Part shown: positions 9,138 to 19,370 of the stretch, piece after piece
Position numbering within the stretch: the stretch's first letter is position 1
Layout of the letters: every line of letters starts with the position of its first letter
Source of the DNA: Thiomicrorhabdus chilensis DSM 12352
GTDB lineage: Bacteria > Pseudomonadota > Gammaproteobacteria > Thiomicrospirales > Thiomicrospiraceae
Assembly: GCF_000483485.1 (NCBI RefSeq)
Contig: NZ_KI519609.1
Location: forward strand, 2,137,460-2,201,459
DNA: 64,000 nucleotides
Direction: 5' to 3'
Notes under the pieces: generated by a model
Database searches by the model: none
What the model saw: the letters and a program-made list of their open reading frames with translations, nothing else
What the model was told of the DNA's origin: nothing
Program-made: the position numbers and the translations under genes

Positions 9138-10421
9138 ATGAAGCTACTCACATTTGGCGTTAATCACGAGACCGCGCCGGTCGATATCCGTGAAACCGTT
9201 TCGTTCTCACCAGACCAGGCTCAATCGGCCATGACCGAACTCAAGAATCTGCATTTAGTCTCAGAGTGTATCATTTTATCTACCTGCAACCGAACCGAAA
9301 TTTACTGCACCCTCAAAGCCGACAACTGTGAACAGCTGATTCTAGAATGGCTCCACCAGTTTTTCAAACTTCCGGACAGCACCCTAACGCCGTTCCTGTA
9401 TCGCCACCAATCATTGGAAGCGGTCAAACACATCATGCAGGTGGCCAGCGGACTGAACTCGCTGGTGCTTGGAGAGCCCCAGATTTTCGGCCAGATCAAG
9501 GACGCCTACAACCTGGCACACAAGACCGGTAGCATTCACCACACCTTAGAGAACCTGTTTCAACACATTTTCCGCACCGTCAAACAAGTTAGAACCGACA
9601 CCGCCATCGGCTCCAGCCCGGTTTCCGTGGCCTTTTCCGCCGTCACCCTCTCCAAACAATTCTTTGGCGATTTATCCGAACAGACCGCCCTGCTGCTGGG
9701 GGCTGGAGAGACCATTGAATTGGTGGCCCGTCACCTTAAAGAGAGTCATATCGGTAAACTGATTATCGCCAACCGCACCCTGGAACGCGCCCACAACCTG
9801 GCCGAACTGGTGGGGGGTTATGCGATTGAACTGGACGAAATTCCCGACCATCTGCACGAAGCCGACATTGTTATTGGTTCTACCGGCAGCCCAAGCGCGA
9901 TTCTTAAGAAAGCACAGGTTGAACCGGCTTTGAAAAAGCGCAAGAACCGTCCCATGTTCATGGTCGACATCGCGGTACCGCGCGACATCGAATCCAGCAT
10001 TGAACAGCTTGAAGATGTCTACCTCTACACCGTTGATGACTTGCATGAAATCATCGAAGACAATAAACAGTCCAGACAGACGGCGGCACTGGAAGCGCAG
10101 GAAATCATCGACCTTCAAGCCCAGAGCTTCATGGCGCAAATCAATGCCATTCAGCAGGTCAATCCGGTCATCCAGCAATATCGCCAAGAGTCCATGAACA
10201 TCAAACAACAAGCGATGGAACAGGCCTTGCATCAGCTGGAACTGGGAGCCGATGCGGAAGAAGTGGTTAAGAAACTGGCAAACCAACTCACCAATAAACT
10301 GCTGCACACACCGACCAAACAGCTTCATCAAGCTGGCCTAGACGGCCAGAGCGCCTTGATTGAAACCGCCAAAACCCTGTTGATTGGCGACACTCAAACG
10401 CCCCCAAAAACACCCAAATAG
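9138..10421 (+). CDS. hemA: Glutamyl-tRNA reductase
   Basis: HemA reduces glutamyl-tRNA to glutamate-1-semialdehyde with NADPH, the first step of the C5 haem pathway. In the 427-residue protein, Cys50 in ILSTCNRTEIY is the catalytic thiol. FGVNHETAPVDIRE opens the domain. GAGETIELVARHL is the NADPH-binding loop, and the helical dimerisation domain fills residues ~310-420. No good ribosome site precedes the ATG. It heads the hemA-prfA-prmC-moeB run and is divergent from the TPR gene. Confidence 0.98.
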   Translation: MKLLTFGVNHETAPVDIRETVSFSPDQAQSAMTELKNLHLVSECIILSTCNRTEIYCTLKADNCEQLILEWLHQFFKLPDSTLTPFLYRHQSLEAVKHIMQVASGLNSLVLGEPQIFGQIKDAYNLAHKTGSIHHTLENLFQHIFRTVKQVRTDTAIGSSPVSVAFSAVTLSKQFFGDLSEQTALLLGAGETIELVARHLKESHIGKLIIANRTLERAHNLAELVGGYAIELDEIPDHLHEADIVIGSTGSPSAILKKAQVEPALKKRKNRPMFMVDIAVPRDIESSIEQLEDVYLYTVDDLHEIIEDNKQSRQTAALEAQEIIDLQAQSFMAQINAIQQVNPVIQQYRQESMNIKQQAMEQALHQLELGADAEEVVKKLANQLTNKLLHTPTKQLHQAGLDGQSALIETAKTLLIGDTQTPPKTPK

Positions 10422-10474
10422 CCCCTTGAAACTCCGACGTCGCGTACGTCATCTAACATGATTGAGACCACCTT

Positions 10475-11560
10475 GTGAAAGACTCCATTAGAACCAAACT
10501 GCAAAACCTGGTAGAACGCCTGGATGAGGTCAACGCCCTGATCTCCGATCCGGAGGTCATCGGCGACCAAAACAAATTCAGAGCCTTGACCAAAGAGCAC
10601 GCCCAACTGACCCCGGTGGTGGAAACCTTTACCGCGTTTGAAAGCGCGGAAGGCGACCTTCAGGAAGCCAAGGAGATGATCAAATCCGGCGACCCCGACT
10701 TGAAAGAGATGGGACAGGAAGAACTGCCCGGACTGGAAGTTCAGATCAGCGGATTTGAACAGGATTTGCAGAAGATGCTGCTACCGCGAGACCCCAATGA
10801 TGACGCTAATATCTTCCTGGAAATCCGAGCCGGAACCGGCGGTGATGAAGCCGCGATCTTTGCAGGCGACCTGTTTCGCATGTACAGCCGTTATGCGGAA
10901 AAGATGCGCTGGCAGGTCGAAGTCATCAACTCCCAGGAAGGCGAACACGGCGGTTACAAGGAAATTATTGCCCGCATCATCGGCGACGGCGCCTACTCAA
11001 GACTCAAGTTCGAATCCGGTGCGCATCGTGTCCAGCGCGTTCCCTCAACCGAAACCCAGGGGCGGGTGCATACCTCAGCGGCCACGGTTGTCATCATGCC
11101 GGAAGCGCCGGATGTCGAAGAAGTGGAGTTGAACCCGGCTGACTTGAAAGTCGACACTTTCCGTGCTTCAGGTGCGGGCGGGCAGCACGTCAACAAAACC
11201 GACTCCGCGATTCGCATCACTCACTTGCCGACCGGCACGGTGGTGGAATGTCAGGACGAACGTTCCCAGCACAAGAACCGTGCTCGCGCCATGTCACTTC
11301 TGGCCTCTCGCATCATGGACGCGAAACGCCAGGTGCACGAAAAAGAGATCGCCCAGGAACGTAAAAGCCTGGTCGGCAGCGGCGACCGTTCCGAACGCAT
11401 CCGCACCTACAACTATCCACAAGGTCGCGTGACTGACCACCGCATCAACCTGACTTTGTATAAACTGGACGAAATCATGGCTGGCGGCATGGAACAGGTC
11501 ATTGAACCGCTGATCAATGAATACCAGGCTGAACAGCTGGCGGCCCTGAGCGCAGAATAA
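10475..11560 (+). CDS. prfA: Peptide chain release factor 1
   Basis: RF1 ends translation at UAA and UAG. The 361-residue protein contains the GGQ motif ([17 protein letters not shown] type, here ASGAGGQHV), whose Gln is methylated by PrmC, encoded next. VPSTETQGR holds the stop-codon recognition tripeptide PST. A GTG start at 10475 fits the E. coli N-terminus; no in-frame ATG nearby does. The ribosome site is poor. It lies 53 bases after hemA. Confidence 0.97.
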   Translation: MKDSIRTKLQNLVERLDEVNALISDPEVIGDQNKFRALTKEHAQLTPVVETFTAFESAEGDLQEAKEMIKSGDPDLKEMGQEELPGLEVQISGFEQDLQKMLLPRDPNDDANIFLEIRAGTGGDEAAIFAGDLFRMYSRYAEKMRWQVEVINSQEGEHGGYKEIIARIIGDGAYSRLKFESGAHRVQRVPSTETQGRVHTSAATVVIMPEAPDVEEVELNPADLKVDTFRASGAGGQHVNKTDSAIRITHLPTGTVVECQDERSQHKNRARAMSLLASRIMDAKRQVHEKEIAQERKSLVGSGDRSERIRTYNYPQGRVTDHRINLTLYKLDEIMAGGMEQVIEPLINEYQAEQLAALSAE

Positions 11561-11579
11561 CCCTTTCCGGGAGCAAGAC

Positions 11580-12527
11580 GTGAACAGCATTGCCCAAACA
11601 CTGCAATCGGCCAGTCAACGGCTTCAAAGCCAACAAGTAAGCGACAGCCCCAAACTGGATGCCGAACTGCTGCTGTGCCACTGTCTGGGAAAAAACCGAA
11701 CCTATCTGTTCACCTGGCCGGAAAAAATCTTGCAGCCGAAACAGCAAACCTGCTTTGAAGCGCTTCTGAAACAACGTCTGCAAGGCCACCCCATTGCCCA
11801 CCTGATTGGCCAACGCGAATTTTGGGGACTGAACCTCAAGGTCACTCCTGACACCTTAATTCCACGTCCTGATACTGAGATTTTAGTCGAAACCGCGCTG
11901 GAGAAACTGCCTGCAAAGGATTTCACTTTTTCATTTGAAACTGGGCAGGCCTGTCCAAAACCGCACAACCAGACCTGTCGCATACTGGATTTGGGCACCG
12001 GCAGTGGCGCCATAGCGCTTGCACTCAAACACGAACGCCCGGATTGTCAGGTCACCGCCGTGGATCTGAGCCCGGCCGCCCTGCAAGTGGCGCAATATAA
12101 TGCGCAGACCCTGGAGCTGGAGATCGATTTCAAGCCAAGCAGTTGGTTTTCCGGACTTTCAGAATCGGCAGTCTATGACTTGATTGTTTCCAATCCGCCT
12201 TACATTGAGGATGAAGACGAACATCTACAGCATGGAGACGTTCGTTTTGAGCCCCTAAGCGCACTCACGTCCGGAAAAGACGGCTTAAACGATCTGAAAA
12301 CCATTATTCAACAGGCCTGCCCGTTTTTAACAGCCGGCGGCTGGCTCATTGTGGAACACGGTTATAATCAGGCCAGTGCAGTTCAGGCTCTATTCAATTC
12401 CTATGGTTATGTGAATGTTTGCAGCAGACAGGATTATGCGGGCAATGATCGCATCACCCTGGGACAGATACGCGCTTTAAACGAAACCTCCAAAACACAA
12501 AACGAGAGGGATAAACCCCATGTCTAA
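11580..12527 (+). CDS. prmC: Release factor glutamine N5-methyltransferase
   Basis: PrmC methylates the Gln of the GGQ motif in RF1 and RF2. The 315-residue protein has the SAM-binding LDLGTGSGAIALALKHERP and the catalytic NPPY (VSNPPYIEDEDEH). IPRPDTEILVE is also typical. It starts with GTG after GGGAG. E. coli PrmC has about 277 residues. Part of the excess is a linker insert before the SAM domain (FSFETGQACPKPHNQ) that contains a CAGGCCTG octamer at 11946; a second octamer is at 12312. Its end overlaps the next gene by 8 bases. Confidence 0.96.
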   Translation: MNSIAQTLQSASQRLQSQQVSDSPKLDAELLLCHCLGKNRTYLFTWPEKILQPKQQTCFEALLKQRLQGHPIAHLIGQREFWGLNLKVTPDTLIPRPDTEILVETALEKLPAKDFTFSFETGQACPKPHNQTCRILDLGTGSGAIALALKHERPDCQVTAVDLSPAALQVAQYNAQTLELEIDFKPSSWFSGLSESAVYDLIVSNPPYIEDEDEHLQHGDVRFEPLSALTSGKDGLNDLKTIIQQACPFLTAGGWLIVEHGYNQASAVQALFNSYGYVNVCSRQDYAGNDRITLGQIRALNETSKTQNERDKPHV

Positions 12528-13287
12528 AAGCCCAAAGACCGAACTCAACGATGCGGAACTGTCACGTTACAGCCGCCAGATCCTGTTGCCGGAAATTGAT
12601 TATGACGGTCAACTGACCCTATCCCAATCGCATGCGGTGATTTTTGGTTTAGGAGGTCTGGGTTCACCCGCTTCGCTTTATCTCGCCTCCGCCGGAATTG
12701 GCAAACTGACCTTGGTGGATTTTGACGAAGTGGACGACTCCAACCTGCAACGTCAGATCGTCCACAGGGAAAACAATATCGGCCAACCCAAGGTGCTCTC
12801 CGCGCAACAAAACCTGCAGGCGCTGAACCATCATATCGAGATTGAGACCGTGCAGCAAAAACTGAATGAAACGCAACTCACAGGCCTGATTGAAAGCGCC
12901 GATGTGGTTTTGGATTGTACCGACAATTTCGCCTCGCGTTTCGCCTTGAACCGCAGCTGTTACCGAGCCAAAAAACCTTTGATTTCAGGTGCCGCCATCC
13001 GCTGGGAAGGCCAGCTCAGCAGTTATGATTTCCGCAAAGCGGACAGCCCGTGTTATCAATGTCTGTACAAAGAAGAAGATGGGGTGGAATTGACCTGTAG
13101 CCAGAATGGCGTGCTCTCGCCGGTGGTTGGCATGATTGGTAGCATGCAAGCCATAGAGGCGATTAAGGCGTTGCTTAATCTACCGACCTTGACCGGAAAA
13201 CTGATGATTGTCGACGCCTACAGCATGCAGATTCGCACACTCAATCTGAAAAAAGATGAAAACTGTCCGCACTGCGGAAATGTCTAA
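12520..13287 (+). CDS. moeB: MoeB/ThiF-type adenylyltransferase
   Basis: The 255-residue protein is an E1-like enzyme that adenylates the C-terminal Gly-Gly of a ubiquitin-fold sulfur carrier (MoaD for molybdopterin or ThiS for thiamine). RYSRQILLPEIDYDGQ opens it. GLGGLGSPASLYLASAGIG is the nucleotide loop, DFDEVDDSNLQRQ the ATP/Mg site, and the CYQC and CPHC pairs bind zinc. MoeB is favoured because of its place after prmC, as in several proteobacteria, but ThiF cannot be excluded. It carries an octamer at 12881. Confidence 0.88.
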   Translation: MSKSPKTELNDAELSRYSRQILLPEIDYDGQLTLSQSHAVIFGLGGLGSPASLYLASAGIGKLTLVDFDEVDDSNLQRQIVHRENNIGQPKVLSAQQNLQALNHHIEIETVQQKLNETQLTGLIESADVVLDCTDNFASRFALNRSCYRAKKPLISGAAIRWEGQLSSYDFRKADSPCYQCLYKEEDGVELTCSQNGVLSPVVGMIGSMQAIEAIKALLNLPTLTGKLMIVDAYSMQIRTLNLKKDENCPHCGNV

Positions 13288-13341
13288 CCAAAAATAAAAA
13301 CGGGGGCAAGTCCCGACAGTCAACAGTAACGCTCTGCCAGA

Positions 13342-14043
13342 TTAAGGCTGTTGTTGTGACTGCGGGCGTTTATCGATCTTAATGACAACGCGACGATTCA
13401 TGGAACGGCTGTAAGCGGAATCGTTGGGAACCACCGCCTCGTTATCGGCTTTGCCTTCAATCGTCAAAAGATTCTTATCCACCCCCATATAAATGAAGGT
13501 ACGAGCTACGGTTGCCGCTCTGGCCGCTGAAAGCTCCCAGTTGGAAGGGAACTGGAAATTACTGATCGGCAAATCATCAGTAAAGCCGGAAATCACCATT
13601 TTTTGACCACGCCCCGCCAGACTTTCGCCCAGTTGTTCAAGCTGTTCACGGGTTTTGTCGCTGACCGTGGCGCGCCCACTCTCAAAAAAACTGTCCGAAC
13701 GCAGGGTGATTTTGGTGAAATCCGGCCCGTCCTCGATATCAATATCGCGCGGATTGACACTTTTAAGCGTCTCCCGAATTTCCGCTTCGGTGGCAGGTGG
13801 CTTTAAGTCCAGCGGATTCAATTCACTGCCGTCCTGCTTAGCAGAAGACTCGACCACAGCAATAGGCTCTTCATATTGCCCCGTCAAACTTTCCGCGAAA
13901 ATTTTGCGCTCCTTGGGATCGACCACCGCCAATAGCCACATTACCAGGAAAAACACCATCAGAACCGTCATCAAATCGGCTAAAGCGATCTTCCAGGAAC
14001 CTCCGTGAGCACCACCCTCGTCATGTCCACCACGCCGAGACAT
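13342..14043 (-). CDS. motB: Flagellar motor stator protein MotB
   Basis: The 233-residue protein has one N-terminal membrane segment (GSWKIALADLMTVLMVFFLVMWLL), with Asp23 at the site of the proton-binding Asp. A plug or linker follows. The OmpA-like peptidoglycan-binding domain covers residues ~115-225 and includes ISGFTDDLPIS, NWELSAARAATVAR and NRRVVIKID. The frame opens earlier at 14082, but the ATG at 14043 has GAGAGG before it and gives the standard MotB start MSRRGGHDEGGAHGGSW. It follows motA in one operon. Confidence 0.95.
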   Translation of the reverse strand: MSRRGGHDEGGAHGGSWKIALADLMTVLMVFFLVMWLLAVVDPKERKIFAESLTGQYEEPIAVVESSAKQDGSELNPLDLKPPATEAEIRETLKSVNPRDIDIEDGPDFTKITLRSDSFFESGRATVSDKTREQLEQLGESLAGRGQKMVISGFTDDLPISNFQFPSNWELSAARAATVARTFIYMGVDKNLLTIEGKADNEAVVPNDSAYSRSMNRRVVIKIDKRPQSQQQP

Positions 14044-14102
14044 CAGCAACCTCTCATATTGATAACAACACTGGCAAAACAATCAAAACGTTTCATAATC
14101 CC

Positions 14103-14945
14103 TTAATCAACCTCGTCTCGCGGCACTTCAAATTCAGGCGGAACCCGTTGACGCCCAATCTCCACCGCCAAGTTAGGTGAAACACCGCTGGCGTAAGCTT
14201 CCATAAACGCGGCTGCCATCTCAAACAGCGAACGATCCTGGCGAATCATGACCTCAACCGCATGCACAAAAGGCGCTACCACGGCGAAAGCCATAAAGAC
14301 ACCGGTTAAGGTTCCGACCAAAGCGGCACCAATTGCCGTACCAATTTTCGCCACATCCATTTCACCGCCCAGCATCTCCATGGTGATAATGACCCCCAAA
14401 ACGGCGGCGACAATACCGAAGCCGGGCAGCCAGTCGGCCACCTTACCGGCCGCTTTGGGTACCTCCATCATCGACTGATAAATGTCGTCGATCTGGTTTT
14501 CCAAATGATGCTGAAAATTCAAACTGGCCGGCGGATTCAGTAACAGATAGCTGAAGTTATCGACGATGAATTTTTTGAGCACCTTATGATTCAGCACTCT
14601 GGAATAGTGCATGAAAATCGGGCTGTTTTCGGGATTGACGATATGCTTTTCCAACGCCAGCATCCCTGATGAACGTGACAGGCGGGCCAACTCTTCAAGC
14701 AGTTCAAGTGTCTCACCATACAGTTGCTTATTGACCCTTTCACCGGCAAAGAAACGCCCCAGATATGCGAATGTACGTGTCCAGATATAAACCGGTGTGG
14801 AGGCCAAAAACGCCCCCAGAGAAATACCTAAAATAACCACAAGTTCGGATGGGTGCCAAAGTGCTCCGAGATTCCCGCCCATGAGGACAAAGCCCCCGAG
14901 CATACTCGCCAACACAATGATGATTCCAATGGGTTTTGCTAACAT
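14103..14945 (-). CDS. motA: Flagellar motor stator protein MotA
   Basis: MotA and MotB form the ion-conducting stator. The 280-residue protein has four membrane segments: two near the start (IGIIIVLASMLGGFVLMGG and LVVILGISLGAFLAS) and two at ~155-220 (DWLPGFGIVAAVLGVIITMEML and GALVGTLTGVFMAFAVVAPFV). A cytoplasmic loop between them holds the charged region that contacts FliG. ANLAVEIGRQ-like ending (SPNLAVEIGRQRVPPE) is typical. It lies 59 bases before motB. I see no convincing sigma-28 promoter upstream. Confidence 0.95.
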   Translation of the reverse strand: MLAKPIGIIIVLASMLGGFVLMGGNLGALWHPSELVVILGISLGAFLASTPVYIWTRTFAYLGRFFAGERVNKQLYGETLELLEELARLSRSSGMLALEKHIVNPENSPIFMHYSRVLNHKVLKKFIVDNFSYLLLNPPASLNFQHHLENQIDDIYQSMMEVPKAAGKVADWLPGFGIVAAVLGVIITMEMLGGEMDVAKIGTAIGAALVGTLTGVFMAFAVVAPFVHAVEVMIRQDRSLFEMAAAFMEAYASGVSPNLAVEIGRQRVPPEFEVPRDEVD

Positions 14946-15076
14946 AACACATCACTTTTTAATAATTTAGAGTTCAAGACACGATCACAACTGTCGAAAA
15001 ACCGTCTCAATCAAACCATTTGATTCAATGCTATGCAAAAAAGCAAAACCCATACCAGTTAGACAATTCCGACCAG

Positions 15077-17305
15077 TCATGACAAAATTTGAATGCTCGT
15101 TACCTGCTTCAAGGTTCGTGGCAAGGGTATACCGCGTTTGGCCCTGCTGGCGAACGCCTCTTCGATGGCGGTGGGGCCGAACACCTTTTCATACTTGCCC
15201 GCCACCAGCGACAATTTACTACCTTGCTGGAAAGCGAACACGGCATTGACTTGATGCCCTTTTGGCATCTGAATCAACTTATTGCCTTTGCCTTTCGCCA
15301 AAACCGGCAGTTCTTCGGACTTGAACACCAGCATTCTCGGCTCATCCGAGACTACCACAATCCAGTCATCCGCCTTTAGCAGTGCCGGGGTCAACACCTT
15401 GGCCTTATCCGGCAGGCTTAAAATCGTTTTACCGGACTTGTTTTTGGAATAGAGCGATTCTAACGAAGTTACAAAGCCAAACCCTGCAGAAGAAGCCAAG
15501 ATGAGCTGCTCATCGGCTTGCCCCAAAAGCACGTGCTTGAAATTGGCTCCGGCGGGAGGATTCAAACGCCCGGTCAATGGTTCACCATGACTACGCGCGG
15601 AAGGCAGACTGTGCGCGGCCAATGCATAAGCTCGTCCGGTATCGTCAATAAAGACGGCATTCTGTCGGCTCTGCCCGATGGCCTGACTGCAAAACGCATC
15701 CCCCGACTTGTAACTCAATGACTGACCATCAACATCGTGCCCTTTGGCCGCCCGCACCCAGCCATTTTCAGACAAGACCACCGTCACCGCTTCGGAGGGC
15801 AGCAAATCCTGTTCACTCATCGCCTGAGCCGAACGCCCGGAGACCAATGGTGACTTACGCTCATCACCATAGGTTTCCGCATCGGCCAACAGCTCTTTCT
15901 TAACCAAAGTCTTCAAACGTGCCGCACTGCCCAGAATCTTCTCCAGTTTTTGTCTTTCCGCTTCCAGCTCGGCTTGTTCCGTGCGGATTTTCATCTCTTC
16001 CAAACGGGCCAAGTGTCTTAATTTCAGCTCAAGAACCGATTCGGCCTGTAAATCGCTTAGGCCGAAACGCTCCATCAAAACCGGCTTGGGTTTGTCCTCT
16101 TCGCGAATGATGGCAATGACTTCGTCGATGTTCAGAAATGCAACCAACATCCCCTCAAGAATATGCAGGCGCGCCAACACCTTGTCCAGACGGTACTGCA
16201 AACGACGGCGTACTGTCTCCGTGCGGTAGGTCAGCCATTCTGACAAGAGGGCCTTAAGATTCTTAACCTGTGGACGACCGTTCAAACCGATCATATTGAA
16301 GTTGGCCCGGTAACTCTTCTCCAAATCGGTGGTGGCGAACAGATGCAGCATCGCAGTTTCCACATCGACGCGTTTGGAACGTAACTCCAGTACAAAACGA
16401 ACCGGGTTCTCATGATCCGACTCATCGCGTAAATCGACCACCATCGGCAATTTCTTGGCACGCATCTGCGCGGCAATCTGCTCAAGTAGCTTGGAACCGG
16501 ACACCTGAAACGGCAGAGCGTCAACCACCACATTGACGCCCTCTTCAACATGATAACTGGCACGCTGACGAATTGCGCCATGACCGGTTTCGTAGAGTTT
16601 CAACAACTCTTCCGGCGGCGTGATGACTTGCGCCCGGTTCGGGTAGTCGGGGGCCGGAATGTGTTCGACCAATTCGGCCGTAGTCAGTTTAGGGTTATCC
16701 AGCAAAGCGACACAACCGTTAATGACCTCACGCAGATTATGCGGCGGAATGTCGGTGGCCATACCTACCGCGATGCCCGATGTGCCGTTAAGCAACACAT
16801 GCGGAACTCGTGCCGGCAAAACCAATGGCTCGTCCATGGTACCGTCAAAATTAGGCGTCCACTCTACGGTGCCTTGACCTACCTCCTCTAACAGCAGCTG
16901 ACTGAAACGCGACAAGCGGGATTCGGTATAACGCATGGCGGCAAACGATTTGGGGTCATCCATCGACCCCCAGTTGCCTTGGCCATCGACCAGAGGGTAA
17001 CGAAAAGAGAAATCTTGCGCCATCAGCACCATGGCTTCATAGCAGGCACTGTCGCCGTGCGGATGAAATTTACCCAACACGTCCCCGACGGTTCGTGCCG
17101 ACTTTTTGTATTTGGCGCTGGCCTTTAAACCAAGTTCCGACATGGCATAGATAATGCGGCGTTGCACCGGTTTCAAACCATCGCCGATGTGTGGCAAGGC
17201 ACGATCCAAAATGACATACATCGCATAATCTAAATAGGCTTTTTCTGTAAAAGCGGCAACTGGCAGCTGCTCAATGCCTTCGTAGTTAATCACTTGTTGC
17301 GACAC
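15077..17305 (-). CDS. parC: DNA topoisomerase IV subunit A
   Basis: ParC cuts and rejoins DNA to decatenate chromosomes. The 742-residue protein has catalytic Tyr126 in [11 protein letters not shown] and the N-terminal [18 protein letters not shown]. The quinolone region [12 protein letters not shown] keeps Ser86 and Glu90, equal to E. coli Ser80 and Glu84, so it looks wild type. A C-terminal beta-pinwheel domain fills residues ~490-740. Its partner parE lies 8.5 kb away. The small HMA-domain gene ends 14 bases upstream of parC. Confidence 0.97.
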   Translation of the reverse strand: MSQQVINYEGIEQLPVAAFTEKAYLDYAMYVILDRALPHIGDGLKPVQRRIIYAMSELGLKASAKYKKSARTVGDVLGKFHPHGDSACYEAMVLMAQDFSFRYPLVDGQGNWGSMDDPKSFAAMRYTESRLSRFSQLLLEEVGQGTVEWTPNFDGTMDEPLVLPARVPHVLLNGTSGIAVGMATDIPPHNLREVINGCVALLDNPKLTTAELVEHIPAPDYPNRAQVITPPEELLKLYETGHGAIRQRASYHVEEGVNVVVDALPFQVSGSKLLEQIAAQMRAKKLPMVVDLRDESDHENPVRFVLELRSKRVDVETAMLHLFATTDLEKSYRANFNMIGLNGRPQVKNLKALLSEWLTYRTETVRRRLQYRLDKVLARLHILEGMLVAFLNIDEVIAIIREEDKPKPVLMERFGLSDLQAESVLELKLRHLARLEEMKIRTEQAELEAERQKLEKILGSAARLKTLVKKELLADAETYGDERKSPLVSGRSAQAMSEQDLLPSEAVTVVLSENGWVRAAKGHDVDGQSLSYKSGDAFCSQAIGQSRQNAVFIDDTGRAYALAAHSLPSARSHGEPLTGRLNPPAGANFKHVLLGQADEQLILASSAGFGFVTSLESLYSKNKSGKTILSLPDKAKVLTPALLKADDWIVVVSDEPRMLVFKSEELPVLAKGKGNKLIQMPKGHQVNAVFAFQQGSKLSLVAGKYEKVFGPTAIEEAFASRAKRGIPLPRTLKQVTSIQILS

Positions 17306-17319
17306 GCTTCACTCCCGAT

Positions 17320-17616
17320 TCAGTGCTTATCCGTTATTTTACCAACCGCGCAGGAGACAAATGACTTGGCTTTTGCACCCGTCGCCCGCAATCCTTCGAC
17401 ACTTCCCACTTGAGGATACCCCAAGGCCAACAAAGACGCTGCAGCCTGTTCACGCAAGGGTTCAATTGAAGCCGATTGGACGGGCTCTAGACTCACCGCC
17501 CCCCGTTCAATATCCACCTCGACTTGCTCGACGCCCTCCAGTTTTAACAGCTGATTGCGGATGCTGTTGGCACATCCTCCACATTTGATGTTTTCTACGG
17601 CTATTTCAATTGTCAT
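17320..17616 (-). CDS. Small heavy-metal-associated (HMA) domain protein
   Basis: The 98-residue protein begins MTIEIAVENIKCGGCANSIR, with the CGGC metal-binding pair at residues 12-15 and the beta-alpha-beta pattern of CopZ/HMA domains. The final ~28 residues (RATGAKAKSFVSCAVGKITDKH) are not part of the fold. Copper or another soft metal is the likely ligand; that is inferred from the family. It lies just upstream of parC with no neighbouring metal transporter. Confidence 0.85.
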   Translation of the reverse strand: MTIEIAVENIKCGGCANSIRNQLLKLEGVEQVEVDIERGAVSLEPVQSASIEPLREQAAASLLALGYPQVGSVEGLRATGAKAKSFVSCAVGKITDKH

Positions 17617-17826
17617 GACGCCACCCTCGGCAAACTGGCCATTGTTTGATTGGATTCAACCTAAACCGATAATCTACCACACTTTATAAAAGCTGTTCGA
17701 GCATCAGAATCACTTTTCAGCACCCAAACAGAGCAGAAGCTTTTTATTAACCTACTTATTTACTAGGTTATTGACCTATAAAAGGCTACAATAGAAATAA
17801 CGTTTTACTCAATCCATAGTCATTTC

Positions 17827-19281
17827 ATGAATCCCAGCCAAACCGAATTTACCAATTTATACTGCCAGCTATCCAGACATTTCTTCAGCGAGATAACGCC
17901 TGAAGCGCTACACGAACCGAAACTCGTGCATCATAACCGCACCTTGCATGATGACCTGCAACTGGCACTTTCTGCATCCGAACTACTCGACATGGTATCC
18001 GGCAACGGATTCCCGGCGGGCTGTCGGCCCATCGCCCAAAAATACACCGGTCATCAGTTTGGCTATTACAATCCAGACCTGGGCGATGGCCGTGGCGTAC
18101 TGCTAGGACAATGGCGGGACTCAAATCAACAACCCTGGGATTTTCACCTTAAAGGCTGCGGTCAAACCCCCTACTCGCGACGGGGCGACGGACGTGCGGT
18201 ATTGCGATCCGCGATTCGGGAACACCTGGGGGGCGAAGCCCTCCATGCGCTTGGCATAAACAGCACTCGCAGCCTGGCCATTTGCCACAATCTCGAGGCG
18301 GTGCGCCGGGAGACAATGGAACCGCGTGCCAGTTACATCCGCATTGCCAAGACCCATGTGCGTTTCGGCCATTTTGAATGGCTGGCGCAAATCGAGGACA
18401 AAGCCGGAATGCAACTTTTGGCCGACTATGTCATTGAAACGGTCTACCCGCATTTAAAAGCCATCGATGCCGCCGATCGCTATGCCGAACTGCTCAACAC
18501 CATTGCTCACAACACCGCGGTGATGATCGCCGGCTGGCAAGCCGTGGGGTTCTGCCACGGCGTCTTGAACTCGGACAACATGTCCGTCGCCGGAGAGACC
18601 TTTGACTTTGGCCCTTACGCTTTTATGGACGATTTTGAAATCCACTTCATCTGCAACCACTCCGACACCGAGGGGCGTTATGCCTATAGCCAGCAACCCA
18701 ACATTGGTTTATGGAACTGCCAGCTACTCGCCCAGGCATTTGGTTTGCTGGTTTCGGAACAGCAACAAGAGGCGGCGCTGAATACCTATGTGGAAACCTA
18801 CAACCACGAATACCTGCAACGGATGCGGGCCAAAATCGGTTTGCAGGAACCCCTCCCGGAAGACCGTGAGCTGGTTGCCGACCTATTGATACTGATGGAT
18901 CAATCACAACTCGATTTTCAGCATTTCTTTCTGCAACTGGCCGACTTTGAAAATGAACAGGCCTGTCTAAATGCAGGATGGCCAATGGATTCCAATAACT
19001 GGCAGGCCTGGTTAAAACGCTATTTCATTCGCCGCCAACTTGAACTGTTTCCTGAAGGGTGTTCGCAACGTATTCGCCAGCACACCCCTTTATTTGTATT
19101 GCGTAACTACATCAACCAAGAGGTGATCGCTGCGGCCGAACAAGGCGACTTCGATTTAATGGATCGCGTTTTCCAGGCGCTTGGCTCGCCTTTTGAAAAG
19201 GTGTCAGGCGTGCCTGCACGTTACTATGAGCCTCCACAAAGCGAAAACCAGAAAGGCCTCATTTTAAGTTGCTCGTCCTGA
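17827..19281 (+). CDS. selO: Protein adenylyltransferase SelO (YdiU family)
   Basis: SelO is a pseudokinase that transfers AMP from ATP to protein Ser, Thr or Tyr, with a role in redox stress. The 484-residue protein is full length. Family blocks include KYTGHQFGYYNPDLGDGRG, HLKGCGQTPYSRRGDGRAVLRS, VGFCHGVLNSDNMSV and DFGPYAFMDDF. It ends in SCSS, the family C-terminus where eukaryotic forms carry selenocysteine. Two CAGGCCTG octamers, 45 bases apart (18958 and 19003), encode QAC and QAW. It stands alone on the plus strand. Confidence 0.95.
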   Translation: MNPSQTEFTNLYCQLSRHFFSEITPEALHEPKLVHHNRTLHDDLQLALSASELLDMVSGNGFPAGCRPIAQKYTGHQFGYYNPDLGDGRGVLLGQWRDSNQQPWDFHLKGCGQTPYSRRGDGRAVLRSAIREHLGGEALHALGINSTRSLAICHNLEAVRRETMEPRASYIRIAKTHVRFGHFEWLAQIEDKAGMQLLADYVIETVYPHLKAIDAADRYAELLNTIAHNTAVMIAGWQAVGFCHGVLNSDNMSVAGETFDFGPYAFMDDFEIHFICNHSDTEGRYAYSQQPNIGLWNCQLLAQAFGLLVSEQQQEAALNTYVETYNHEYLQRMRAKIGLQEPLPEDRELVADLLILMDQSQLDFQHFFLQLADFENEQACLNAGWPMDSNNWQAWLKRYFIRRQLELFPEGCSQRIRQHTPLFVLRNYINQEVIAAAEQGDFDLMDRVFQALGSPFEKVSGVPARYYEPPQSENQKGLILSCSS

Positions 19282-19370
19282 TTTAACGGGCGCGTTACAG
19301 AAAAGAACGTCACTATATTACGCTTTTAAGCTAGATTTGGTTAAAATAGGATCAATTCAAAACGGCACCC

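Noticed and set aside
9672-10331. 219-codon minus-strand frame inside hemA
   Set aside because: hemA is clearly the gene on the plus strand; this frame has Phe/Gln-rich shadow composition.
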